Assembly: GCA_031430695.1 (NCBI GenBank)
Contig: JANPBZ010000244.1
Span: 1 to 39,699, forward strand
Direction: 5' to 3'
DNA: 39,699 nt
From: JAENVT01 sp031430695
Lineage (GTDB): Bacteria > Actinomycetota > Acidimicrobiia > Acidimicrobiales > Ilumatobacteraceae
Part shown: positions 25,941-33,583 of the stretch, piece after piece
Numbering within the stretch: position 1 is the first letter of the stretch
Layout: each line of letters starts with the position of its first letter
Notes under the pieces: model-generated
What the model was told of the DNA's origin: nothing
Database searches by the model: none
What the model saw: only the letters and a program-made list of their open reading frames with translations
Made by a program: the position numbers and the translations under genes

Positions 25941-25952
25941 GCAGAACTCTGC
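25941..25952. promoter_or_regulatory. GCAGA-AC-TCTGC inverted repeat at the MFS start
   Basis: Five-base arms separated by two bases lie 2 bases upstream of the GTG at 25938. It is a candidate operator for the MFS/HAD-SnoaL/nitrilase/SDR run. No regulator gene is adjacent. Confidence 0.3.
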
Positions 25953-26011
25953 CACCGCCAAAGCAGGTGATTCGTCGAGACGGTGACCGAGATCTGGATC
26001 GAACATAGGCA

Positions 26012-27142
26012 TCACTTGCTCAGCGCGAACTGGTCGAGGTCGACACCGCAGATGACGCTTCCGTCGAACTCAGATCTGGCGCGGCTCTCCCAAACATCCT
26101 CCGCAATCTCGCTGTCACCGGGAACCTGGTGGCTCAGAACGAGCGTCTTCACACCGGCTCGCGCCGCAATTCGGCCAGCGTCTTCAGCGGACGTATGCGA
26201 CTCGGTGAGGTGATTGATGAGGTTGTCGCGATTGGGAAAGTTGGCGACGCGACCGGCGACAAAGCCGAGGTCGATCACTTCGTGCACCAGATAGTCGGCA
26301 CCTTGTGCTATTCGCACAACGTTGTCGCACGGCCCGGTGTCGCCGCTGAACACCACAGAGCCCGAGGGTGTGTCGAAGCGATACGCGAACGCGGGAAAGA
26401 CTGGAGCATGCTGCACCAGGATTGCGGTGACCCGAACGCCGTTGTCGTCGAGCGGATAGATCTCGATGGGCTCCATCGGTGGCGCAGCCGTGAGCAACGA
26501 AGCCCCGCTGGCCTCGACGCCCAGGTCGATGTCGGGCCGGTAGTCGTCGTGAGCAACACCGATCTCGTGGACGAAGACCTTGGCAGTCACATCGCTGCGC
26601 GCTTCATCGGCGATGCGCACGTTGATGTTGTAGGCGAAGGCCTCGAACAACTTCTGGGTCAGAACGCGTATGCCGGGCGTTGGCGCGTCGGGAAACAGCG
26701 GTGCGACTACTCGATCGGCCGGATAGGCCGCAATGGGCAGCCCGGCCTCACCAGGCCCGAACACATCGACCCGGCGAGTCGGCCACAGCCCTAAAAGCAG
26801 ATTGATGTAGTCGATGACGTGGTCGCTGTGCAGGTGTGTGAAGAAGATCGAGCGGACTGAGCTGCCACCCTTCGGCCGGCGTTCGGGATGCATCGAGATA
26901 CCTGATCGCCAAGCCTGGCGGTGCACGCCCTCGCCACAGTCGACGATGTACGCCGCGTCGCCGACAACGATCGCGTTCGAATAGCCGGCCCGAGTCGCCT
27001 TGGGGTTGGACGCCCCTGCGGTGCCCAGCAGGATCAGGCACTCGTCGGCATCGGAGCGCAAAGGTAGACGCGTCGGCCGGGAGGCCGGAGATTGCGCGTC
27101 GCTATTGCCGACGCGGCGAAGAACATCTGACGCTTGACACAT
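26012..27142 (-). CDS. Metallo-beta-lactamase-fold hydrolase (RNase Z/arylsulfatase-like)
   Basis: This 376-residue MBL-fold enzyme has the metal motif THLHSDH (His103, His105, Asp107, His108), upstream LILLGTAGASNPKATRAGYSN as in RNase Z-like proteins, the VFSGDTGPCDNVV strand with its metal-bridging Asp, a late HTSAEDAGRIAARAGVKTLVLSHQVPGD. This branch includes arylsulfatase/phosphodiesterase and quorum-quenching-like hydrolases as well as tRNase Z; the catabolic setting argues against tRNA processing. The ATG at 27142 is 23 bases after the second swivel-domain gene's stop, on the same strand, so they are probably co-transcribed. The first 33 residues look unstructured, so a later start is possible. 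Confidence 0.82.
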   Translation of the reverse strand: MCQASDVLRRVGNSDAQSPASRPTRLPLRSDADECLILLGTAGASNPKATRAGYSNAIVVGDAAYIVDCGEGVHRQAWRSGISMHPERRPKGGSSVRSIFFTHLHSDHVIDYINLLLGLWPTRRVDVFGPGEAGLPIAAYPADRVVAPLFPDAPTPGIRVLTQKLFEAFAYNINVRIADEARSDVTAKVFVHEIGVAHDDYRPDIDLGVEASGASLLTAAPPMEPIEIYPLDDNGVRVTAILVQHAPVFPAFAYRFDTPSGSVVFSGDTGPCDNVVRIAQGADYLVHEVIDLGFVAGRVANFPNRDNLINHLTESHTSAEDAGRIAARAGVKTLVLSHQVPGDSEIAEDVWESRARSEFDGSVICGVDLDQFALSK

Positions 27143-27165
27143 GCTCCTCGCCGGCGGCGAGCCTC

Positions 27166-28833
27166 CTACAGCTCTCGACCATCGAGGTAGACGACGCCCT
27201 TGATGCCGTCGACCGTGACTGTCTGACCGGTGGTGATGCGCGTCGTACCGTCGACGGCGCCGACGACTGCGGGAATGTTGAACTCGCGGGCGACGATGGC
27301 GCAGTGACTCATCACGCCACCGACGTCGGAGACGACGGCACCGGCGATGGAGAACATGGGCACCCACGGCGGCAGCGTCATCTCACAGACCATGATCTCG
27401 CCATCCTCCAGGTCGCCTGCCTCGTCGAGTGAGTGCACGACACGGGCGACGCCGCGGTAGATACCGGGCGATCCCGCAACGCCGTCGATCACGTCAGGAT
27501 CCTGGTCGCCTTCGGGAGGCGGCTTGATGCCGAGCAGGCGGGTGACGAGGGCGTCCATGAACGGGTCGACGAAACCACCGGGTTGTGGCGGAGGCGGGGG
27601 CGTGCCGACGGCACCGGGAGGCGAGGCCTTTGCGGCGGCCTCGACCGAAGCCTTGCGCTGCACAACTGTGGCTCGCCGATCGCCACCGTTGACGAGGGCA
27701 TCGCGGACCTCGTCGCGGAAGAGGAAGAACACGTCGCTGCGGTTGTCGATCACGCCGTTGCGGACCAACGCATCGCCGACGGCGAGCACGAACGTGCGGA
27801 GCAGCACGACGCCCATCTGGTCGATGTAGAAAGCGTGATCCTCCGTGAGCGGGTAGGCGTATTGGGCGGCATCGAAGAGCTCATCGAACTTGGCCAGCTG
27901 CTCCGGGTCGTCTGCCAGCTTGGCCCGGATCCTCGCGGTGAGAGCCTCGCGGTGCTTCACCGCTCGTTCGAACTGGATCATCGGATCGTCGCTATCGGGC
28001 ATGTTGATGTAACGAGCGATGTTGCCCAGCGGGATCGCCGGATTCTCCCGCCACGGCACGTCGGCGATGTCGTACACGGCGTCGCTGCGCCACCCGAAGT
28101 CGTAGAGGTAGTCGTTGAGTTGATCGAGGAACGCACGTCCCCCGTCGGTCTCGGCCAGCTTGGCCGCCAGATCACGCGGATGTGTCTCGTCGAACAACTT
28201 CGTGAGGGCCGGGCTGTTCTTGGCGACCCGACCGAGCCGCCACAGACCGTGGGCGGCATCGACAGGACGCGTGTGGTAACCCTGCAGGATCTGGTACGAC
28301 TCCGTTGGATCGTCGGGCTGCATCACTTCGGTGTACATGTCGGACAGCGCTGCGCCGGATAGGAGGGCGAAGTTGATGTGTCCGTGGATGTACCACATGT
28401 GGGTCATCCAGTCGGTCATGTCGTCGAACTTGGTGAGCAGTTCGGCGTCACTCATTCCCGAGTAATCGGCGTCGCGCTCGGACTCGTTGCGACCCTTGAT
28501 CAGCGGCAACCACTCGTTGGTCCAGCGCTTGCCGACGAGAGGAACCTTCTTGTCGAGCGTGTCGAGGTAGCGCGTCATACGGTCCTCGACCACAGCCTCG
28601 TCGGGATGCGGGTGGAACGCCATGTAGAAGTAGTGGTTGATGGCCTGGTTGGAGGCAACTACAGGACAGTCGTACTCGTCCTGTGCCTTGGTGAAACCGA
28701 TCGCCAACGTCGACATCACCAGGTCCTGCGACAAAGGATGGAGTGGCCGCGGCGCATGCATCTTGTCGAAGGCCCAGAAGCCCTCGATCTCGTCCGGTCC
28801 CGGAAACCTCACCTGCTCGGCAGTGTCAGTCAT
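27166..28833 (-). CDS. Second phosphohistidine-swivel protein, Rph-like without ATP-grasp domain
   Basis: This 555-residue paralogue of the protein at 17859-19580 has the same order: FWAFDKMHAPRPLHPLSQDL near the start, LYDFGWRSDAVYDIADVPW in the helical domain, and a C-terminal swivel domain with VGGVMSHCAIVAREFNIPAV, phospho-accepting His510. A Pro-rich linker (GTPPPPPQPGG) joins the helical and swivel parts, fitting a mobile domain. As in the paralogue there is no ATP-grasp domain and no PEP-binding TIM barrel. It likely receives a phosphoryl group from a separate kinase subunit and passes it to a small molecule; the substrate is unknown. It lies between the MetE-like and MBL genes on the same strand. 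GGGGGT lies 6 bases before the ATG. Confidence 0.82.
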   Translation of the reverse strand: MTDTAEQVRFPGPDEIEGFWAFDKMHAPRPLHPLSQDLVMSTLAIGFTKAQDEYDCPVVASNQAINHYFYMAFHPHPDEAVVEDRMTRYLDTLDKKVPLVGKRWTNEWLPLIKGRNESERDADYSGMSDAELLTKFDDMTDWMTHMWYIHGHINFALLSGAALSDMYTEVMQPDDPTESYQILQGYHTRPVDAAHGLWRLGRVAKNSPALTKLFDETHPRDLAAKLAETDGGRAFLDQLNDYLYDFGWRSDAVYDIADVPWRENPAIPLGNIARYINMPDSDDPMIQFERAVKHREALTARIRAKLADDPEQLAKFDELFDAAQYAYPLTEDHAFYIDQMGVVLLRTFVLAVGDALVRNGVIDNRSDVFFLFRDEVRDALVNGGDRRATVVQRKASVEAAAKASPPGAVGTPPPPPQPGGFVDPFMDALVTRLLGIKPPPEGDQDPDVIDGVAGSPGIYRGVARVVHSLDEAGDLEDGEIMVCEMTLPPWVPMFSIAGAVVSDVGGVMSHCAIVAREFNIPAVVGAVDGTTRITTGQTVTVDGIKGVVYLDGREL

Positions 28834-28838
28834 TCCAT

Positions 28839-28844
28839 ACCCCC
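28839..28844 (-). promoter_or_regulatory. GGGGGT ribosome-binding site of the second swivel-domain gene
   Basis: Minus-strand GAGGGGGT, 6 bases after the last G to the ATG at 28833. Confidence 0.6.
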
Positions 28845-28884
28845 TCTGGTAGCGGTGCGGCCCCCATCTGCCGCGACCTGGTGA

Positions 28885-28890
28885 ATTCTA
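28885..28890 (-). promoter_or_regulatory. Candidate internal -10 box (TAGAAT)
   Basis: Minus-strand TAGAAT in the 64-base gap between the MetE-like and second swivel-domain genes. It is close to the TAtaaT consensus and would allow separate transcription of the swivel-domain and MBL genes. Confidence 0.35.
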
Positions 28891-28897
28891 GTGTCGC

Positions 28898-30052
28898 CTA
28901 TCCCCACAGTTTCTTGCTGGCGATGGCCGCACCCTCGGCCAGCGCTTTGAACTTCGGCCACACCACGGTCGGGTGCACCTCGGGTGCATAACTGGCACGC
29001 GACGAGAAGCCGCAGTCGGCGCCAGCGATCACATTTTCCTTGCCAACGATCGAGGCGTAGTTGCAGATGAACTCGGCGATCAACTCGGGATGCTCGACGT
29101 AGTTGTTGGCGTGTCCGAGCAGGCCGGGGATCAGGATCTTGCCGTCCGGCACACCGACCTCCTCGACGTGACGCCACTCGTGCATGTGCCGGGGGTTCAT
29201 CACCTCGAACGAGTAGGCCTGGGCGTGGATCTGGAACGTGTACTCCAGCGCAACCTTCAATGGGATGTCGGTCAACCGTGGACCGTGATTCAAGCCGTAG
29301 CAGGTGTGGTGGCGGATGCGGTCCTCGGGGATCCCGCGCAAGGCGTGGTTGAGCGCCTCGACATGGATGGTCGCCGCGCGCCGACGGCTCTCGATTGTCT
29401 CGGCGGGATCGCACAGCATGTCGATCAACCACGGGTCGTCGACCTGCAAGATGAAACCAGCCTCGACGATGCCCAGGTACTCCTCGCGCATCGCCTCGGC
29501 GACGGCGTTGAGGTATTCCTCGTGCTCCTTGTAGTACTCGTTGCGACCAAAGCCGCTGGGACCGGACGCCGGCATGAAGATGTCGGAGACGTCAAGGCCC
29601 TCGCACGCCGCCTTGAGATTGTCGATGTCGATCTGCAGCAACTTCTGACCGGTGTACGAGATTGGGCCCTTGCAAATGATTCGGCGCAGTGGACTGACCG
29701 CCGACGCGTACTTCTTGAAGTACTCCGTGTAGTACTCGGGAAACATGTCGAACTCGGCTTGCCATGACGGCGCCATCTTCGAAGGACCCAAATCGACCTC
29801 GAAGCCTCCAAGTCGGTCCTTGACATACCCGAGGAAGCTGACCTTGCTCATCTCACCGTCAGCGACGACGTCGATACCCGAATCGACCTGCTGCTTGACG
29901 CGATCCTTGACCGCATCGGCAATCTCGCGATCGAGCGCATCGGCATCGTATGGGCGATCGAATTCGCGCTCCTTCATGATGTCGAGCAGCGAGTGTGGGC
30001 GAGCAAGGCTGCCGACATGCGTCGTGAGAATGCGGTCGGTGCTCTGCTTCAT
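28898..30052 (-). CDS. MetE C-terminal-like (cobalamin-independent) zinc methyl/alkyl-transferase
   Basis: This 384-residue protein matches the catalytic half of cobalamin-independent methionine synthase. It keeps the family start THVGSLARP, VVADGEMSK, and a likely zinc set His249/Cys251 (RHHTCYG), Glu283 (SFEVMNP) and Cys347 (GADCGFSS). It lacks the N-terminal half of full-length MetE, like archaeal core MetE proteins and the epoxyalkane:coenzyme M transferases. A thiol nucleophile activated by zinc is the shared chemistry. Placed after the liv importer and before a phosphotransferase-like gene, it may demethylate or thiolate a catabolic substrate rather than make methionine. The ATG at 30052 has GGGGGA 4 bases upstream. 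Confidence 0.85.
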   Translation of the reverse strand: MKQSTDRILTTHVGSLARPHSLLDIMKEREFDRPYDADALDREIADAVKDRVKQQVDSGIDVVADGEMSKVSFLGYVKDRLGGFEVDLGPSKMAPSWQAEFDMFPEYYTEYFKKYASAVSPLRRIICKGPISYTGQKLLQIDIDNLKAACEGLDVSDIFMPASGPSGFGRNEYYKEHEEYLNAVAEAMREEYLGIVEAGFILQVDDPWLIDMLCDPAETIESRRRAATIHVEALNHALRGIPEDRIRHHTCYGLNHGPRLTDIPLKVALEYTFQIHAQAYSFEVMNPRHMHEWRHVEEVGVPDGKILIPGLLGHANNYVEHPELIAEFICNYASIVGKENVIAGADCGFSSRASYAPEVHPTVVWPKFKALAEGAAIASKKLWG

Positions 30053-30055
30053 AGG

Positions 30056-30061
30056 TCCCCC
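30056..30061 (-). promoter_or_regulatory. GGGGGA ribosome-binding site of the MetE-like gene
   Basis: Minus-strand TTGGGGGA with 4 bases between the last G and the ATG at 30052. It decides for this start over an in-frame one 16 codons upstream. Confidence 0.6.
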
Positions 30062-30119
30062 AACGAGATCGTGATGAGCATGAATTGTTTCACAGCCCAC
30101 ATGCGAGCCGCCTATCCGC

Positions 30120-30136
30120 GTTCGCCGGTGGCGAAC
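30120..30136. terminator. 7-bp-stem hairpin after livF (also GTTC-N9-GAAC)
   Basis: GTTCGCC and GGCGAAC form a perfect stem with a three-base loop, 9 bases after the livF stop on the minus strand. It may end or attenuate liv transcripts before the MetE-like gene. Its outer bases also fit the GTTC-N9-GAAC pattern seen at 4412 and 8612, so an operator role is the alternative. Confidence 0.45.
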
Positions 30137-30145
30137 TCGATGACG

Positions 30146-30877
30146 TCACGTGGTGCCGGCGCCGTGCTCACGAAGCAAATAGGCCGAGTGCAACAGCTCG
30201 GGTCGTTCGATGAGTTCTGCCGCCGAGCCGCTGTAGCGGACTCTGCCCCCTTCGAGCACGTAGGCCGCCTTGGCCAGCGACAGCGCGACGTGAGCGAACT
30301 GTTCGATCAGCAGCACCCCGACGCCCGATGCGGCGACTTCGGCCAGTGTGGGTACGAGCCGCTTGACGACGATCGGAGCGAGCCCGAGCGAGAGCTCGTC
30401 GACCAGCAGCACCTTTGGTCGCGACACCAATGCCTGGGCGAGCACGACCATCTGCTGCTCGCCGCCCGACAGTGACCGTCCCTGAATGGTCCAGCGCTTC
30501 TCCAACTCGGGGAACAACGACAAGGTGTATTCCAACCCATCGGTTGCGGCCTGCCGACCGAGCGAGTACGTCGCGACCTTGAGATTCTCCTCGACCGTCA
30601 ACTGCGGAAGCAGACGCCGACCCTCAGGTACGACAGATATGCCAGCGGCGCGGATGCGCTCGGGACGCTGGTTGGCCAAATTCTTGCCGTCGAGGTTGAT
30701 CCAACCCTTCGTGACCCGGGCCAGGCCGGCACACGCCAGGGCAAGGCTCGACTTGCCCGCACCGTTGGGCCCGAGGATGGTTGTGACCTCGCCAGGGGGC
30801 ACCTCGATCGTCACGTCGTGCACGACGTTGCGTGGGCCGCGGGCTACCGAGACGTTCTCGATCGACAGGGTGGTCAT
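30146..30877 (-). CDS. livF: Branched-chain-amino-acid-type ABC importer, ATPase LivF
   Basis: This 243-residue ATPase of a hydrophobic-amino-acid-type uptake transporter has Walker A GPNGAGKSS near 37-45, Q-loop region, LSGGEQQM signature, Walker B VLLVDELSLGLAP with catalytic Glu, and the LIEQ H-loop area where the His is replaced by a Gln-Phe-Ala-His arrangement (LLIEQFAHVAL). It pairs with LivG on the cytoplasmic face of the LivHM membrane domains. The ATG overlaps the livG stop (ATGA). Liv-type importers in catabolic islands often carry aromatic or other carboxylates rather than leucine, which suits the context. Confidence 0.93.
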   Translation of the reverse strand: MTTLSIENVSVARGPRNVVHDVTIEVPPGEVTTILGPNGAGKSSLALACAGLARVTKGWINLDGKNLANQRPERIRAAGISVVPEGRRLLPQLTVEENLKVATYSLGRQAATDGLEYTLSLFPELEKRWTIQGRSLSGGEQQMVVLAQALVSRPKVLLVDELSLGLAPIVVKRLVPTLAEVAASGVGVLLIEQFAHVALSLAKAAYVLEGGRVRYSGSAAELIERPELLHSAYLLREHGAGTT

Positions 30878-31596
30878 GAGGCGACTTCCTCGGTGCCGAG
30901 ATACGCCTTCATCACGTTGCGATCGTGCAGCACTTCTTGCGTTGGTCCCGACGCCAGGAGACGACCGAAGTCGAGGACGGCTGTCCAGTCGCAGCAGGCT
31001 TGAACCAGGCTCATGTCGTGGTCTACCAGAATCACGGTGGCGCCCACGCGTTCAGGGATGCTGCGGATGATCCGACCCAGTGTCGCTGTCTCGGCGTCGG
31101 GCAATCCGGCTGCCGGTTCGTCGAGCAGGATCAGCTTCGGCTTGCCCACAACGGCGCGGGCCACCTCGATGAACCGCCGCTCCTTGGCACCGAGCGTGCG
31201 GACTGTGTCCTGAGCCACGTCGCTGAGCCCGACGAAATCCAATGCATCATCGACAGCAGCGACGCGCCCGGCCTTGCCGCCCCTGTCGGCGTGCTCGTAG
31301 ACCGTGGCCACGTTCTCGAAAACGGTGAGCTTCTCGATTGCCTGCTCGGTCTGAAACGTTCGCCGCAATCCCCAACGCGCCCTCTTGTAGTCGGGCAGCG
31401 CGAGTAGATCCTGACCCATCGCCTCGATCCGACCTGTGCGCGGTGTCACGAAACCGGACAGCACGTTGAAGAACGTCGTTTTGCCAGCGCCGTTGGGGCC
31501 GATCAGGCCGCATGTGCCTTCCGGAAACTGAATGGTCATGTCATCGAGCGATACGACACCGCCGAAGTGAACTGACAACCCTTGGACGTCGATCAC
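30874..31596 (-). CDS. livG: Branched-chain-amino-acid-type ABC importer, ATPase LivG
   Basis: This 240-residue ATPase has Walker A GPNGAGKTT, Walker B LILLDEPAAGL and the H-loop VILVDHDMSLV. The ABC signature, LSGGQ or LPYGxQ in most LivG proteins, reads LGAKERRFIEVARAV here, a degenerate form lacking the usual Ser and second Gly. The long frame that continues upstream is antisense-like and belongs to livM. The true start is the GTG at 31596, which overlaps the livM stop (GTGA). It works with LivF as the ATPase pair. Confidence 0.93.
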   Translation of the reverse strand: MIDVQGLSVHFGGVVSLDDMTIQFPEGTCGLIGPNGAGKTTFFNVLSGFVTPRTGRIEAMGQDLLALPDYKRARWGLRRTFQTEQAIEKLTVFENVATVYEHADRGGKAGRVAAVDDALDFVGLSDVAQDTVRTLGAKERRFIEVARAVVGKPKLILLDEPAAGLPDAETATLGRIIRSIPERVGATVILVDHDMSLVQACCDWTAVLDFGRLLASGPTQEVLHDRNVMKAYLGTEEVAS

Positions 31597-32612
31597 GCCT
31601 CGATGCCCTTCTTCTCTGCTGCACGCGTGCTCTGGATCAGGTTGGCGAGCAAACCGAAGCCGAACAGCGACAGGGAGAACCGAGTCCAGAACTGATGGCC
31701 GATGACGTTCTGGGTGAGGAACTTCAGCAGGCACGTGGCAAAGAATGCGCCGAGGAGGCCACCCCACAAGCTGTATATCCCGCCCATGATGACCACAGCG
31801 ATCAGGAAGATGGCCGACTGGCGGTTGAAGGCGTCGATGCTCATTCCCTTGGGAACCGTGCCCGCGTACAGGCCGCCGGCGACACCGGCCATGAACGCGG
31901 CGAGTGCAAACGCCCACAACTTGTAGCGAGTGACGTCGATTCCTGCAGCCAACGCCGCAGCCTCGCTCTGGCGGATCGATGCCCACGCACGCCCAGGCTT
32001 GCGTGACAACACGTACGAGGCCAGCATGAACATGACGAAGGCGCCGATCACGATGAAGCGGTAGTACGCCACATCGGTGATGGCCCACGATGGCCGACGT
32101 GTTGCCCTGATGTCGCTGAGTGTCTCGACGACGCCCTGGAAGCCGCCGCCACCATTCGGGAACTTCGTCGCGCCGAGCACAATCTCCATGCCGGCGGCAA
32201 GCATCAGCGTGACCAGCGCGAGGTACAACCCACTGACCCGCAACGCGGGCAATCCAATGAGCACACCGATCACCGCAGCAACGACACCACCGATGACCAA
32301 CAGAACCGGGAATGGCCACGTCGTGCCGAAGGAGAGGCGCATGGTCACCCAGCAGCCGATACCGTACGCCGCAACCTGACCGAGCGAGACCAGGCCGACC
32401 CGGCCGTACAGCAGGCCTGCGCTGGCGGCGACGATCGAGTACACCGCCATCTGCGTGAAGTTTGCAATCCAGAACGCATCGAAGAAACCTGGAATCGCCA
32501 ACAGCGCGAGAGCCAACACGACCCCCACGGCCGACGGCTCGAACCAGGGATTGGAAAACACCCGTGCGACGACCGGCGGCTTGTCGGGCACCACCTCCGT
32601 CGTGGCTGTCAC
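31593..32612 (-). CDS. livM: Branched-chain-amino-acid-type ABC importer, permease LivM
   Basis: This 339-residue permease has about ten membrane segments and the LivM pattern: YSIVAASAGLLYGRVGLVSLGQVAAYGIG near the start, LRVSGLYLALVTLMLA in the middle, the cytoplasmic EAA-like loop SIRQSEAAALAAGIDVTRYKL that contacts the ATPases, and MGGIYSLWGGLLGA. It forms the translocation pore with LivH. The GTG at 32612 overlaps the livH stop; the open frame upstream of it runs into livH in another frame and is ignored. Confidence 0.93.
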   Translation of the reverse strand: MTATTEVVPDKPPVVARVFSNPWFEPSAVGVVLALALLAIPGFFDAFWIANFTQMAVYSIVAASAGLLYGRVGLVSLGQVAAYGIGCWVTMRLSFGTTWPFPVLLVIGGVVAAVIGVLIGLPALRVSGLYLALVTLMLAAGMEIVLGATKFPNGGGGFQGVVETLSDIRATRRPSWAITDVAYYRFIVIGAFVMFMLASYVLSRKPGRAWASIRQSEAAALAAGIDVTRYKLWAFALAAFMAGVAGGLYAGTVPKGMSIDAFNRQSAIFLIAVVIMGGIYSLWGGLLGAFFATCLLKFLTQNVIGHQFWTRFSLSLFGFGLLANLIQSTRAAEKKGIEA

Positions 32613-33535
32613 CGCATCTCCCTGCCGGAGAGCGTCACGGTGCGCTTGCGGCTGATCCACACGATCGCCGCGACCGAAATGACGAACGGCGTCGTCTTGC
32701 GGAAGTCGGCCATGAACTGAACATTGCCGGTGAACGGAGTCAACACCGACTCGATCACACCGATCACGAGACTGGCGAAGAACGTGACCGGTAGTGATCG
32801 AAACTGACCGACGATTGCACCGCCGAGTGCGCCGATGACGAACCAGGTCAACGTGCCCTGATCGATGCTCTTGAACAACGGCGGCAACAGCAGGAACACG
32901 CAACCGCAGATCACTCCCGACCCGAGCCACGCCAACGCTTCGACCCGGCGCACAGGTACACCGAGCAACGCCGAGACGTCGCGATCGTTGGCGATTGCCC
33001 TCATTGCCGTGCCGGTCGCGGTCTTCTTCAGGAAAACACTGACGACTACCACCACCAAGATGGCGAACAACAACGCAACGATCTGCGTCGAGGTGACGAC
33101 TGCGCCGAACACCCTGTAGATCTTGCTCGGCAGGACGAGGCCTCGTGGCTTCGACGTGTCCCACCGCTCTTTCATGATCCCGAGCAGGAACAACGCAACT
33201 CCGACCATGCCCAATGACTTGACCAGTGGATCACGGCGGGCGAGCTTTGGCGCGATCCACATCCCGTACACGAGGGTCAACGCGGCGCACACCACCACCA
33301 GCATCGGGTACGCAAGTATTCGCCACCCGTGAGCCGTGGGAATCGGCTTGCTGAGGCTGCCGCCCATGAGCGACCACGCAACATGAGCACCCATGCATCC
33401 GATCGCGCCGAACGCCAGATTGACAACACCGGTGGTCCGGTACAGGACAACTAGTCCTGTACCGGTCACCGCATACATGGCCCCGAAGGCCAGGCCCTGA
33501 ATGACATAGGGCCACAAATCACCAAGACCTGGCAT
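32609..33535 (-). CDS. livH: Branched-chain-amino-acid-type ABC importer, permease LivH
   Basis: This 308-residue permease with about eight membrane segments shows the LivH pattern: GLAFGAMYAVTGTGLVVLYRTTGVVNLAFGAIG at the N-terminus, the ATPase-contacting loop MRAIANDRDVSALLGVPVRRVEAL, and GALGGAIVGQFRSLPVTFFASLVIGVIES near the end. It follows livK after 48 bases that contain an inverted repeat (33567-33580). AAGGA is present but 12 bases before the ATG, a weak ribosome site, suggesting lower expression than livK. Confidence 0.93.
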   Translation of the reverse strand: MPGLGDLWPYVIQGLAFGAMYAVTGTGLVVLYRTTGVVNLAFGAIGCMGAHVAWSLMGGSLSKPIPTAHGWRILAYPMLVVVCAALTLVYGMWIAPKLARRDPLVKSLGMVGVALFLLGIMKERWDTSKPRGLVLPSKIYRVFGAVVTSTQIVALLFAILVVVVVSVFLKKTATGTAMRAIANDRDVSALLGVPVRRVEALAWLGSGVICGCVFLLLPPLFKSIDQGTLTWFVIGALGGAIVGQFRSLPVTFFASLVIGVIESVLTPFTGNVQFMADFRKTTPFVISVAAIVWISRKRTVTLSGREMR

Positions 33536-33566
33536 ATCGAGGTTGAATCCTTACGTGTCTTGTAGT

Positions 33567-33580
33567 TCGGTTGGAACCGA
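33567..33580. promoter_or_regulatory. TCGGTT-GG-AACCGA inverted repeat between livK and livH
   Basis: Six-base arms around two bases lie just after the livK stop on the minus strand. As RNA it would fold with a larger loop. It could slow transcription or stabilise livK mRNA so that the binding protein exceeds the permeases. A regulator site is the alternative. Confidence 0.35.
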
Positions 33581-33583
33581 TTA

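Noticed and set aside
24887..26008. Plus-strand open frame of 373 codons opposite the second MFS gene
   Set aside because: Shadow frame: no membrane segments or motifs, Arg/Thr/Pro-rich, while the minus strand encodes a clear MFS protein.
26012..27367. Longer start of the MBL-fold gene at 27367
   Set aside because: The extra 75 residues are Arg-rich and lie inside the second swivel-domain gene in another frame.
28885..30136. Independent mobile element or attachment site around the liv block
   Set aside because: No transposase, integrase, tRNA or target-site duplication is seen, and base use matches the neighbours.
31597..32319. N-terminal extension of livG to 481 codons
   Set aside because: The extension is antisense-like Arg/Gly/Cys-rich sequence inside livM; the GTG at 31596 overlaps the livM stop as elsewhere in the operon.
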